Of a DNA stretch of 64,000 bases, positions 48,690 through 61,459 are shown one piece after another (the first letter of the stretch is position 1; every line of letters starts with the position of its first letter). The position numbers and the translations under genes are program-made. Source of the DNA: Nyssa sinensis (taxonomy: Eukaryota > Streptophyta > Magnoliopsida > Cornales > Nyssaceae); NCBI GenBank assembly GCA_008638375.1, contig CM018035.1:1787501-1851500 (forward strand), written 5' to 3'. Below the pieces are notes generated by a model. The model ran no database searches and was not told the DNA's origin. It was given only the letters and a program-made list of their open reading frames with translations.

Positions 48690-51600
48690 TTAAAACCTTG
48701 TTATTTGCTGCAGCATTTGAGATTGTGAAACCAACTGCTCTGAGCTCGAGGAAGGTCTTATCAAGTGGTTGGCACCAACTGGGTTTCCAAGCCCTTGTCT
48801 GAACATATCTTTAGCATTATTTGTGATTGTTTCAGAGTGTGGGGGCTCCATCAATGCGCGTATCTGACCCATAATTGCATCAACAGGAAAGTGAGAGCCA
48901 CATGAGAGAATAAGAAAGATGAAAGGCATGTACAAACAATTCTTTAGCATTATTTGTGATTGTTTCAAAGTGTGGGGGCTCCATCAATGCGCGTATCTGA
49001 CCCATAATTGCATCAACAGGAAAGTGAGAGCCACATGAGAGAATAAGAAAGATGAAAGGCATGTACAAACAATTCCAACTCACCATATCAAGACGCTTCT
49101 TGTGGATATCACTTGATGGCTGCATGTACATTTGAGACTAAATATCAAAATAGATCTTGTGAATTGCGATTTAATTTAAACACAATCACGAATACTTGTG
49201 TATTTGATGTTCGCATAGATAAATTTAGTGCTAGAAGAGTTTCTAATTTTGCATCAGTTATCCATTAGAAATTTGAGGAAAATCTTCTAAAATTCATTCA
49301 TTCATTCATTCCATTCTTCAATGCAATTACAGATCTTTGACATAGTGCTTTAATATAAACAAAAACAAAGTGATCATCCTGCTTATAAGAAAACGTAAAA
49401 TGCTTACATGGTTCTGTTGGTATTTCCTCTCTTCACTTGAGAACCCTGGAATGGTTAAGCACCAGTTTTTCTCTGCACATGATTTTCTTCTGTCAGATAA
49501 TGGCTTCCAATCATATAACTTTAAACAAAAATAGAAAGCAGGCATATCATGCCATTGGATGCGGTGCATATCATCGGAATGGTAATGGTCCTATGCTCTT
49601 GCTACCTAACTATTGCATGATTCGAGATTAATAAGGTGGGGCAACCAGCCTTTCATTCCAAAAAACAATTTTACATTTAAAAGAGAGTGTGTGAAAAATC
49701 CTTCATTTTGAAGAATTATTGACTTTTATATTTTGCTTTAAGTATAATTTTCTAGAGCTCCAAACATGAGAGTGGGGAAGATTTTCAAAATCACTTCCTA
49801 GAGCTACCTATTTGTAGCTATATGCAATCTAGATATAAATTTAGCTCTTCTAATTTAATTAAGGAAAAGAAACACAAGAGTTACAATCCTTTTCATCAGA
49901 AATGATTGATACATTGGAGCATAGTAAATCAGACAGATTTTCAGGTCAAAATTGGAGGATAGAAACAACCGAGTAACTCCCAGTTATGCTAGATGAATGG
50001 AATCCATACCATATTTGACAAAGAAGGGTATATATAGCATCAGGGGCTTTACCATAGATAATCTGGGATGCATTAAATGACCATTAAAAGGGATACCATT
50101 GTGCCATGTCAGTGACGCACTTTAATACTCTAGACCAAGAAATTTGCACAGAATGGTTGCAGGAGATAGATAGATAAAGAAAGATTCAGAGGCAGAACCA
50201 TAAATAAATTTTGAAGGGGCCCAAAATAAGTGATGATTGTGAGAGCAACATGCAACAACTTTTTCATACAATCATTTTTATTCCATTTTTTTTTTGCTTA
50301 AAATGTTGATTAAGTAGCAGATATAAGGTAGAGATTTGTCATATTAGTTTTTTCTTCCCTTTTCTAATATTAAAAATTTGAACCAAGATACTTCATTAAA
50401 TACCTTCTTAGCTTTTATATTAACTATAACATAGTAGTATCAAGATATTTAAGAGTTCTTCTGATATTACTTAAAGATAAAATTCTAATTGAATTCATTG
50501 TTGTAAAATAAAAGATATTCCTTCCAATGAAATGAAGCCACCTAAGCATAAAAGAAATTGAAGTAATAGTTCAATTTCATATATTAATTGTGCAAATATA
50601 GAATGTCTAGGGGGGCATCTAACTAATTTATTGGAAGGGTCTCTTTTAGCAAATTACAAGACATAAAGGGAGTTTTGCACCCCTCAGTCCTATGTTGGGT
50701 CTGCCTCTGGAGAGAGATGTGTAACCAAAGAAGAAGAAGAAGAATACGAAAGCAGTAAAGAAAATGGAAGCAAATCCCCTATAAGCTAGTCCAGGGGAAT
50801 GGCTCAGGAAATTATGACAGAAAATGGGTGACTTTTTTAGGCTCTTCATGGATTGCAATATCCATCTACCGTTCAGAAATAGTGAGAAACAATCAGCTAC
50901 CATAAAGAGTCATTCACAGACAAACTTGTCCATGGCAGAGATAGGATAAGGAAAATTGTTCCCATCAATCTCCGATCCATTGCTTGTAGGCATGCAGGTA
51001 TCCACGACAAATCTTTGGTCAACTCAATTTATCATACCTCGTAGAAAGCTTTGCGTGTGTGTGTATATATAAAAGAAAGCTTAAGTTATGCCTGAAAGCA
51101 TATATTCCAAAAAAAGAAAATTTAAAAAAAATTCCAGAGGTCAATGAGAGTAACAAGTGAAATAGTATTCCATACTCAGTGACATGTTGCATTTTTCAAA
51201 TTAAAAACTAGAAATACACTGGTAGAATAAATTGAAATACAGCACACACCTAGGTGTAGCAACACATCTTTGGATTCCAGATTTGAAGACTTCCGATGCT
51301 TCGCCAAACTGCAAGCAAATGTAGTTACCTGCAATGTGCCACAGAATCAGTTTTCATACAAAAGACCACGACAGTCTATGCTAAAACATGTAAATCATAC
51401 AACCCAATTATTTGAATAAAATATAAGGTACCTGCAGATGGACTATAAAGAGAAGCTACTAATTACAAGATGACCAACTGGAAAAAAATGCCACATTAAA
51501 TATATATATCCAAAAAAAAATCCATGTTAGAAGACAATGTCAATATTCAATAAGTTTCATGCAAATATCAATCCAATGATATGCAGATGTAGAATGGCAT

Positions 51601-54600
51601 GACAGTATAAAATTGATAAATAAATATAAAAAAAGATATGAGAGCATATTGTTTATCTAGGGGATGGCCTTAAATAGAGTAAAATCAGGAGACATGATTC
51701 ATGTATCTGAAGTCAAATAGTTGAGATAAAACTTTGTAAAGTTGACTGAAGTAGATGCAGTCTCCGTGGGATTTATGAACTATAAAAACAATTTTTCTCA
51801 ACAAATGGCGATGCTCATCCAATTGATTGTATTTTTGAAATTAATATCCCCAATCCTAGACCAAATGCTGGTATGTCATTGCTCATTTTTTCAACTGTTG
51901 AAAAACAAGGGAAGTATGTCCTACTTAAAACACCCAAAAGTAAGACATAATACCCCCAAAGTTGAAAGAGGAAAATGCTTATTCAGCCCCTTTAAGGTGA
52001 GGAAATACCAATCAATCTTTTTTTGATAAGAAAAAAAAAAAATACCAATCAATCATAAATTTAACTCACTAGAAATCAAGTTTGTTTTGAAATAGCAGCA
52101 GAATGTCAAGCCAATTCAACATAACTCATAACAAGAACATAATACTATGGATAATAAGGGAAATATAATCTAATGTGAAATTAGGGCGGTGTCCTATGAA
52201 GCACGGCCACTCTATTTTGGCTCATGCATCCGTGTCGGACACAAAGAGACCCAGAATACACATTGTACAAGCGAAAAAAAAAGTGTCTATTTTTCGTTTT
52301 TGAATTTCAGACACATTAAGGACATGTTTTATGTCCTCTTCTTCTTTGCCTTTTTTTTTTTTTGTTATATATACACATATATATGACCTACTTAATAGTT
52401 AATAAATTTATTTTAGAACTTAGATCATGAATGTTAATGATTAAATGAAGAAGTTCTTGAATTTTTATTTAATTGCTTTATTATTTTGATATCTTAATAA
52501 TATTGTTGGACTTGTGTGTTTTAATGCCAAGTTTTACTAAATAATGTTAAATTTTTATTATATGGTCATATAAAAAATATAAAATATATATTCAACGTAT
52601 TCCTGACATATCCAAGTCTTACTTTTTTGAAAAATGTCGTGTCCGTGTCCCGTTTTTGTGTTTGTGCTTCTTATGTGTTGTCAGATCAAATTCATCATCA
52701 GGTGAAAAACACATCTAGTACAGTCTTCACAGTTGATTTTTGATATTAGGGCTAACCAGTTCCTCCCACAAATGAGTATAGCCAAGTTGTTTCCATGAAA
52801 CTTTAGCATAAGATGCTGCCGACTTTCAAAGAGCAGGATCAGCAAAGAAACTAGAAGTGCCAACTTTTATGAAGTTGTGGAGTCCTTGTTTTAGGAGAAA
52901 CTTCCAAGACTTGGAGTTGATGGAGGTGTTTAGAGTTTTGGAGGTGCTTAAAAGGTCCAAAGTGACTTTGGGCAGGAAGGACACTTTTGTATGAACTCTA
53001 GTTAGCCCTAAGGAGTTCTCTATTCAGTGTTTTTATAGGGAGTGTATGGGCAGGGGGAAGAGCAGTGCCGGTAGAGGTTGATTTGGGATTCTCAGATTTC
53101 TGACTAAGGTTGCTTTCTTTACTTGATCGGCTTTGTGGAGTGCTATTTTGACTACAGATAATCTAAGATGAAGGAGACTCTAGTTGGCAAGCCATTGTTG
53201 CATGTGCAGGGGGAGACACCGACGGTAGAATAGCTTCTTCTCCAATGTCCGGTGGCGAGGGATGCATGGAGTTTGCTATTTTCTTTCTTCCGTTACACTT
53301 GGATGATGCCTGCTACCATCTGAGATGTTTTTCTTAGTTGGAGATGTTCGGATGAGGAAGGAGGTGCGCGAAGTGTGGAGAATAACTTCCAGGCGTTTAA
53401 TTTGGTGTATTTGAGTGAGTATTTGGTGTAATTGAGAGGGGAGAGGAACAGCCCCTTTTTGGTTTAAAGAGAGTTTTTTGTGTTTGCTTTCCTTTTAAGG
53501 TCAAAAAGGCCTATCCTTTGTATGTAGACTCTTTTGTTTATTTTTTTGGGATCCTTAAGGCTTTAAATTTGTAGCCTTTCCTTTGTAATTATGGGTTCAC
53601 CACAGCTCAACATTTTGTAACTATATATACACTTTTGCTTAGAAAAAAAAATAGAATATTCGGGTCACGTGCATGCTCGCACATGAACACATGAAAAAAA
53701 AAAATTGAAAAGCCTAATTAGCCCTCATCAAAGTTGTAAATAGTTCAAAGAGGTTAACTTTAAGAATTCTATATATATCTTTCGAGTAATTGTTCCCCCA
53801 CTAGCAAAAAATACTGAATTCTTTCAAAGACTGCAATATCTGAGCCCAAACATGCAAATTAACATCATATAGTATTTAGCTCTGATTATGCTATGTTGAC
53901 CCTATTTTTCACTTCACTTCATAACTCATAATCAACTCAGGTCCAATTATAATACTTCATGATTTTCCTTTTCAAGCTACGGCATTACATGAAGAATCCC
54001 ATAAATTTCTCCCATGTCAATACAGTTCAAGTATAATGATACAGAACCAGAGATTTGTAAGAAAATATATAAGTTCTGGCATTTAAGATGTTTCCTCAGA
54101 TCTCAGAATTTGCCAACAATATTGCAAGAAATTAATAGTAGAAAGGGAAGGAGACATGCGGTTAAAATATCTCAAAATTCCAAGTACTGTTTCACCACAT
54201 GTAAGGTCCAGGACAGTGACTCAAGAGCAAAATATACCGCAGCTGAAAATGTCCAAAAACAAAAGCTACCTCTGCTTTCATAAATACAGACCTTCCAGCA
54301 TTTCGGTGATTTTAGCGGTTCGAGAATGTCTCACATTAGAGATGAGCTCAACACTATTGCTTAAAATAAAAGAAAAATATATTTCTCACAACTTTAAATT
54401 GTCAAACTAGAATAGATATTTACTCTCTTCTTCACTTCTTCAAGCTAAATTATATAATAACCCTTCGTCAGCATCTTCAAGTTTCAAATATTTGGACTGC
54501 AGAAACTATATAACACTTCTTCAAGCTAAATTATATAATAACCATTCGTCAGCATCTTCAAGTTTCAAATATTTGGACTGCAGAAACTATATAACACTTC

Positions 54601-55783
54601 TTCAAGCTAAATTATATAATAACCCTTCATCTACTTAAAATAGTCAACTTATATAACTGCTTTTTTTTAATAAGTAAAAAGTATTTTAATCAGAAGCTCC
54701 AAACAATTTAATGTTTTTAATAATATGAAATCTTACTAACATATAAATTCTCTGACATAAGGTCAATCTTAATTTACACATTCTAAAAGGCAATATCTTA
54801 TTAGAATGTGTATGAGGACCACAAATTCTTGGACATGCTAAAGATATTAAGAATTGAACTCCAGAAATAGAAAACATAGTTTGTAAGCCAACCCTAATGC
54901 GGCAGAAAAGTAATTAAGATATGAATCAAGCACCACAACCACACACATGCGCATGTGCCCACAAAGAGAAACACGGTGCATCTACATGTTTAAAGAGTAG
55001 CACATTTGTTAGTAAGCCTCACCGAATCGATGAAGTCATCAGCAATCTCCAAAAGAAGATCTTCAACTTCAGGATCCAGCTTTCCCTGTGAGTCCACCTG
55101 AGCACCCAAAAGATGATCAAATGACTAACTTGGAATTTCATATGCAATCCAACAATCAAAAGGTACTCAAAATAATGAGAATATTGCCAATAATTTCCAC
55201 ATTACTTGTCAAACGTCCTATTACACCAAACAAATTTATATGACTAAATTGTGAGAGGAGGGGGGGAGACAGGGGGAGATGAACAAGCACTAAGTTTCTC
55301 AAACTAATATTTGAATTATAATTTTCTAATAACTATGCTTGATCTTTCACAATTAAATCCGAATTTCCAAATCATTTTGAACAACTAAAATTCAAATCTC
55401 AATTTTTTCATTACAGATCCTTAAAATGGTAAAGAAAAGGCAAAATGATATTGCGGGAAGAACCTGAGAAACCAAATCTTGTATCTTTCTCTTCCCGAGT
55501 AGTTGATTGCTTGCTTCTGTTCCTTGGCTTGAACTCCCCCCTGGTGTAGTTGTCCCAGATGCAGTCGCATCTGGCTGTGATCCTGTCAAACTTAAAGATT
55601 TTTGGCCTGCAGGTACCGCAATCCTAGGAGACTTCTGTTGCTGCTGATGCAGAAGCTGTTGTTGTGGCAGTTGTTGCTGCTGCTGCTGCTGTTGCTGTTG
55701 CTGTTGCTGTGCTGCTGCTGCTGCCTGCTGCTGCTGTTGTTGTTGTTGCTGCTGATGCAGTTGCGGTTGCCCCGTTGGTTGCG

Positions 55784-55817
<34 letters not shown>

Positions 55818-58800
55818 CTGCTGCTGCTGTTGCTGTTGCTGTACCAGCTGGGATAACTGCTGCGGGTTCAAGGCCATAGAATTTTGGTGCATCTGAGGAG
55901 ATGAAGCTAATTGCTGTTGCAGGAGTACTTGTTGCCTCTGATGTTGAAGACGATATGAAGGAGAATTAGGACCAGACATTTGCTTCAACCACTGTTGCTG
56001 TGACAAAGAGTTCTGCATCAAACCAGGTTGTCCATTCTGAACCAATCCAGATAACTCCGGGCCTATAAATGATGTCCTTGAGAGGTTTTGAGCCTGTAGA
56101 AAAATGAAATACTGAAGTCAAGCAGACCAAAACAAATGTTAAACATAAACAGAAAACCCAAAACAACAATCTGCATAAGTGCTTAAATTCACCAGGGAAA
56201 TCCATATAACCACCAAAAGGAATACAAATGATAAACCATGTGAACAATGTATGAAAAGGAGTCCACAAAAGGCTTCCAGCAACTTTGAACTTGCACAATT
56301 CTACAATAACCGCCAGAGATGGCATTACGATGGCTCGTTAACACAAAATCAGAACAACTATGTGGTTTGGAGCTGCATTTTCACAGAACAATTATTCTGA
56401 TGAAAGAAAAATTATAGATCATTTCCTTGTAAAGGTGAAGGGTCCATACAAAAGATGCTTGTCTTCAACTAAACAGCAGAGGATATGCATCTAACAAGAG
56501 CACTTTTTCCTCCAGTGGTCTTCACATCAGTTACTCCTCCATTTTACATGTCTCCTCGATGACATCCATAAAACCAATGATACCCTCATTCTTTTCTGGC
56601 CACATTACCTCAGTAGGAACCCTAATATATCACCTAAGCAAGAAAATCTTCCATGGTCAGTCTTCCTGGCATGATATATTTTTCTAACTCTCATTCCATC
56701 TTTCAATTTCTGAACCACCCTCTCCCGGTATTTTATGACATCATTCTCTACCAGCCCAGTTCAAACTGTAATGCACCCCTAGTAGATGCAGTTTAAAACC
56801 ACTGTGGCAATAAGTTAGTTGCATGCTAGGAAATTTAAGAAAAACTACCATAAGGAGTTCACATAAAGTAGCAATGAGGGAAACAAGCTAATTGTGATCT
56901 TGAGATTTTCATGAAATAACAGCAACCATAAAGGTTCCAAATAAAATAATATTATGAACTAGAGTTACCAAAAAAACACTAATACCCTAGCCATTCCCAA
57001 TCTAGTATGCTTGCCCCAAAAGATGATACACTTTCATTTCCAAACATGAAATTTAACTGTCTGAAATTTCTTCTATTCATCCCTTAACTCTCTTTTTTAC
57101 AAGACATGATATCAGAATTAACGAATAAAAATCTACTAAAATATCTCCCATAAGAGAAATCTATTTAACCTAGAGGAATTTTAGAAAAAGACGAATGAGA
57201 GGAGAAGACCATAGCAAATAAGAGCTCAACATATGTAGGATACACTTCATTCCAAGGCTTTACATAATTAATTTATATATAACGGACTCCCAGTACATAA
57301 TAGAAACCTTTTGCATTCCAATTGTACAATGCCTCGCTAATAAACTACTGGTTAACAAGGATATGGATCTCACATGTAGAACTACCTCATTACACTCCAA
57401 CCATGTGATCTATAAACCTACCACTAACATATTATGTTTTTATCACATTCCCGTTTCCATTCCAAATACCTAAGAGATGCATGTTCCAGACTGTTTTGAA
57501 TAATTCATAATTGTACTTACATCTCAGCATGACACAACTTGGAAATCTATTATGAACAAACCCACAAATGCCGATATATATGTAGCAAACATAAATTTAT
57601 TTAAATGTGGTTGTATGAATTAAAAATGATGAGAGCATCACGGTTCAAAAGATAATAAAAATCATATTAGTGCAAACTATAACTTCCAAACTATAAAAGA
57701 AACCAAATGATCCACGACAGAGAGAATATTAAACGCTACACTGTAAATGCCTGAAATTTGGGACATTTCCAAGTCATCAATTGCATGTTTATGATTTCCA
57801 AATGGCATAAATGAGGCAAAATATGTTTTCCAATATTATCAACAAATTAATCACTAACCGTTGATTTCTAAGCAATTGGTCGTGCATACTGAAAATATCA
57901 AAGATAATTTATAATAAAAGTCAAATTCAAATAATACTTATTAAAAAAAATCTAATCGAATAAGAATTACCTAACCAATAGATACAAACAAAATACGGTG
58001 ACACATTATTAGTAAGCATTAAATCTAAAAGCAAGCATGTAGTAGTGAAATCTTCAGCCAGGACCATATGAAAATGGATCTTGACAATTATTGCTCAAAT
58101 CCTAGGGTTGCTTCCTATTAGCAACGCCATAAACTTGAGTCTATACAATTTAACAGAACTGCGGCGTTAGATAAAGCATAATTGGAAGGGAGAAAAAAGG
58201 GCAACGATCTTGTACAATATGAGGTTAAATGTGCACCTACAATATTGATAGAGCACCTATACTATCACAAACACCAACTGAGCTGTCAAATTAACCACTT
58301 AAATGAGATTTGACAAAATTAATTTCTGTATTAAAATTGCAAAAAATAAAAATAAATCAGCTGTAAAATTTACCTGAGCTGAAGTGAGTGGAATTTGTTG
58401 TGACAATTGCTGCCTCATTTGCCCCTGGTTCATCCGTTGGGCATATGCAAGGGACCCGTTTGCTCTATGTTGTGAACTTAAATTAATAGCCCCCATCATA
58501 CCCATTGCTTGCATTCCTTGCAAAGATTGCCCGGGAGAATTACCAGGGCGGAACTGGGACCCTTGGATTAAACCCGCTTTCTGCCTTGGCTGCACCCAAC
58601 AATCCATTTGTCTCAAAATTAAAAAAAAAAAAAAAATTGCACGCATTTATTATGAAAAAATATAGATCAAGGGGCGTCTGAATTGAGTATTCCAACAATC
58701 ACACTAACAATTCTCGTGCAATCCAAATACAAAATCCAATCTTTTATGAGCGAAGTAATTTATACCGATGCTAGCAACTGGGACTGCAAATTGAACTGGG

Positions 58801-59429
58801 CAGCGGCGGCCGCAGCTTGGCCAGACAACATGGGCAGGTGCCCAGTCTGCCCAATCAAAGCTGACCGCATCTGTTGCTGCTGATTCTGTTGTTGCTGCTG
58901 CTGCTGTTGTTGCTGAGCAAGGGCACCCCCACCAAAATTCATCTGTCCATAAATTCCCACTTGTTGCCGCATCGCAGCCGGGCCTGCCGCCACACCGTAC
59001 TGCTGCTGCTGCATCTGGTTTAATCTTGACATCGATGGCGATCTCTGTAAGCTCTGTTGAATTTGATAATTCGATGTCGCCATCAAGTTATTTTGTTGTT
59101 GCTGTTGCTGTAATTGTTGCTGTTGTTGCTGCAGCTGTTGTTGAAGCAGTTGCTGTTGTTGCTGTTGCTGTTGTTGAGGTTTTTGTTGGTAATCCAATCC
59201 AAGGGTTGCTGCAATCTGCTGCTGTTGCTGCGGCTGCGGCTGCTGTTGTGATGGGGTTAAGGGAATTTGAGGGAGAGATGGGGATGAGATTTGTGGGATG
59301 TCAATTGAAGGGGAAGGAGAGATGTTTGAAGGAGAGGGCACCGGTAGGGTTTGATGGGTTTTGAGAGATTGATTCGATTGTGTTCGTTGATTGGATCGGT
59401 TTTGGGGACAATGACGAACTCTCCGCCAT
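48690..59429 (-). CDS. TAF12: TAF12, TFIID/SAGA histone-fold subunit (EER4/CKH1 type)
   Basis: General transcription factor subunit that pairs through its histone fold with TAF4 in TFIID. Plant TAF12b (EER4/CKH1) also modulates ethylene and cytokinin responses. Exons: 59429-58766, 58589-58374, 56093-55464, 55097-55023, 51328-51250, 49472-49408, 49119-49084 and 48863-48690, all AG/GT and in phase. It codes about 645 residues, near the Arabidopsis length. Landmarks: [13 protein letters not shown] start, polyQ tracts, [21 protein letters not shown] block, [21 protein letters not shown], then the fold from [20 protein letters not shown] to HKKRLDM, and a C-terminus with [12 protein letters not shown]. 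The start-codon frame runs into a stop unless one extra base near 59341-59344 is skipped. The last acceptor lies in a 133-bp duplication (see separate entry). The 3.7-kb fourth intron holds a LINE and two TIR elements. Confidence 0.93.
48808..49073. repeat. 133-bp tandem duplication over the last TAF12 acceptor
   Basis: 48808-48940 and 48941-49073 are identical except for one base (48835 G versus 48968 A). Each copy contains the end of the last intron, its acceptor (GGTCAG/ATACGC on the minus strand, exon starts 48863 and 48996) and the first 56 nt of the last exon. The copy met first by the spliceosome (48941-49073) reads on from AKEL into intron-like sequence and a stop. Confidence 0.95.
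50187..50709. mobile_element. TIR element in TAF12 intron 4
   Basis: The ends CAGAGGCAGAACCA and TGGGTCTGCCTCTG are inverted copies, followed inward by GAAGGGGCCCAAAA and TTTTGCACCCCTC. No coding capacity. Probably a non-autonomous DNA transposon; the superfamily is not decided. Confidence 0.5.
52193..52680. mobile_element. MITE-like element with GAAGCAC ends, copy 1
   Basis: It begins CTATGAAGCACGGCC and ends GTTTGTGCTTCTTATG, which are inverted. Near the right end it reads GTCGTGTCCGTGTCCCG. The right half, reversed, matches the sequence at 63790 to the window end closely. It sits in TAF12 intron 4. Confidence 0.6.
52870..53650 (+). mobile_element. L1-type LINE 3' fragment in TAF12 intron 4
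   Basis: On the plus strand, with several stops and shifts, one reads [26 protein letters not shown] and [14 protein letters not shown]. This is the cysteine/histidine-rich C-terminal region (zf-RVT) of plant L1 reverse transcriptases. It ends in a 3' UTR-like tail and an A run at 53643. It is antisense to TAF12 and inactive. Confidence 0.75.
54433..54630. repeat. 81-bp tandem repeat, 2.5 copies, in TAF12 intron 4
   Basis: CACTTCTTCAAGCTAAATTA recurs at 54433, 54514 and 54595. The first two full units differ by about one base, so the duplication is recent. Confidence 0.9.
55640..55865 (-). repeat. Polyglutamine-coding CAG/CAA tracts of TAF12 exon 3
   Basis: On the coding strand CAG and CAA codons alternate in long runs, interrupted by an alanine stretch (AAAAA). 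Such mixed CAG/CAA tracts are prone to in-frame length change. Reverse-frame open reading frames here are shadows. Confidence 0.9.
58866..59245 (-). repeat. Polyglutamine-coding tracts of TAF12 exon 1
   Basis: Several runs of CAA/CAG coding Q, separated by short conserved blocks such as [17 protein letters not shown]. This is the low-complexity N-terminal half typical of plant TAF12. Confidence 0.9.
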
Positions 59430-59530
59430 TTCTTTTCTGATTCGTAACTGAGAAAATTGAGAGAGTCTACTGATTTTGCTATATTATGGCAATTGAGTTT
59501 CTCAGGATTTCAGACTGACTTCGATCGACA

Positions 59531-59552
59531 GAGAGAGAGAGAGAGGAGCGCA
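59531..59552 (-). repeat. GA/CT run in the presumed TAF12 leader
   Basis: A short (GA)n run, CT on the coding strand, lies about 100 bp before the TAF12 ATG and probably belongs to its 5' UTR. Confidence 0.6.
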
Positions 59553-59599
59553 AGGGCAAGGAATAAAACATCGATATAACAAGCACATAGATGTTTGAC

Positions 59600-60648
59600 T
59601 CTCCAATAAGTAATATTTAGGAAAAAATAGTAAAAATTACTTTTAAAACAATTTTCAATCCAAAAAATTTATAATATATTTTTTATATTTAAAAGATGAA
59701 AAAAATACAAAAAATAAAATTATTTTTAATTAAACTAAAATAGTTTTCAAGATATATTTTTTAAATATATATATATAATATATAAAATAATTTTTTCAAT
59801 CTTAAAAAAATATAATTTTTTATGAAGTAAAAAATTTATATTTTAGACATTTTAGATAAATAAAAAATATTATTTTTTTAATTATAAATTTTATTTTATA
59901 AACAATTCAATATTTTTTAAAATATGTCTTGAATGATATTTTAGTCTAATTAGTAATATTTTTTAACAGTATTAAAATAAAAGTTAAAAATTAGACATTT
60001 TTGTATTAAAAATTTATCTTCTAGATTTTTTAAATATAAAAAATGTATTATAAACTTTTTGAATTGAGAATTTTATTTTAAAAATTTTTTAGTATTTTTT
60101 CTCTAATGTTTATTTAACTTAATAATTTAAAAAAGTAAATATTGATTTTATTTTATAATTAATTATTAATAATTTTATGATTTAATGACTAATAATTTTT
60201 AGACCAAATTTCTGCAGATTATTAATTAATAGAATACATGTATATATATATATATATATATTATATAAAAATCAGTAATAACATTAATTTATTGGTTAAA
60301 AAAGTTAAAAGTTCTCTAGGTAAAATACGTATTTAGTTATGGAAAAAATTATCACAATTATATATATATATATGTGTGTGTGCATATCTTATTTTTATTC
60401 TAAAAATTATATACTTGTAAGAATTAAAAAAATATTAGAGTCAACACTATATCCACATATTGTAATTTTTTAAAAAACGGATTTTGATATAAAATCATAT
60501 GAATTTTAGTGAAAGTTTTAGAAGTATTAATGGAGTTTCTAATACATGACTTTGAGTCAAAATATTATAAATAAATATAATTGGTAAGGCATGAAAAATG
60601 TGCACATATAAAAATATAGTTAATTAAATATAATAAAATTTAGAGACA
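59600..60648. other. Very AT-rich intergenic stretch
   Basis: Long A/T-only stretches and (TA)n runs at 60241 and 60361; no gene or defined repeat was found. Confidence 0.4.
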
Positions 60649-61018
60649 ATTGCATTAACCCTGTAACATATAACAGCTACAAAGTTCTCTTTTATGATAT
60701 TTGATATAATGATATTACACTGACATCTCTTATTAACATCTCTTATTAACACTGTCAGAAACGAACGTTAAAAAAAAAAAAATTACTATTTTACTCTTAT
60801 AAATAATTACATTAACATTCATTGTGACAATGTCAATAATAAGTTTTAGTCATATTAAAAACTTTGACAACGTCAACAATAAATTTGATACTTAAATAAA
60901 TATGTATATAGTGTAAAAGAAAGAAGGTCACTATAATTTTAAAAAATATTTCAAAAATTTTTGTAATTATCAAATAACTCAAAAGATGTTAGTGTAATTA
61001 TTCCTTAAAATTTATTGT
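60649..61018. mobile_element. Distant relative of the Mutator-like TIR family
   Basis: It begins AGAGACAATTGCATTAACCC and ends TGTTAGTGTAATTATTCC, loosely inverted. It contains GATATTACACTGACATCTCT and the same order of blocks as 8388-8923 and 44031-44476. It is more diverged than these. Confidence 0.35.
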
Positions 61019-61422
61019 ATTAAAACTAGATGAAGGTATCATACTTTTGGAATCAAAATACAGCTATTTAGTTAATTTTATTTCTTAATTGCACCTTGTA
61101 ACAAAGAACACCGATGAGGTAAAAAAATAAAGAATTATTAGACAATTTGGACATTTTAGCCGTTTATTTTTCTCTCATTTAGTATGAGTGAGGTAGTGTG
61201 TATGTACTATATCTATTACCATAATAAAAATAAGGGTTTGATTTTCGATTTTCTCTACTTGCATGCTTAAACGAAGGCAGGTTCCGCAAGTATTGTCAAT
61301 AATTCTCAGTTTGGTGGGTCATTCTTTAAGGTAGGTCCCACAAGTATTGTCATCTTCTTTCGCCTATTTGCTTGTTTGGCACACAGGTCTTTGTGTATGT
61401 TTTTCACGTGTAACATAACTAG

Positions 61423-61459
<37 letters not shown>

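Noticed and set aside
55602..55879. Open frames rich in leucine, alanine and valine on the plus strand
   Set aside because: They are the reverse-strand shadows of the TAF12 glutamine tracts (CTG/TTG and GCT repeats).
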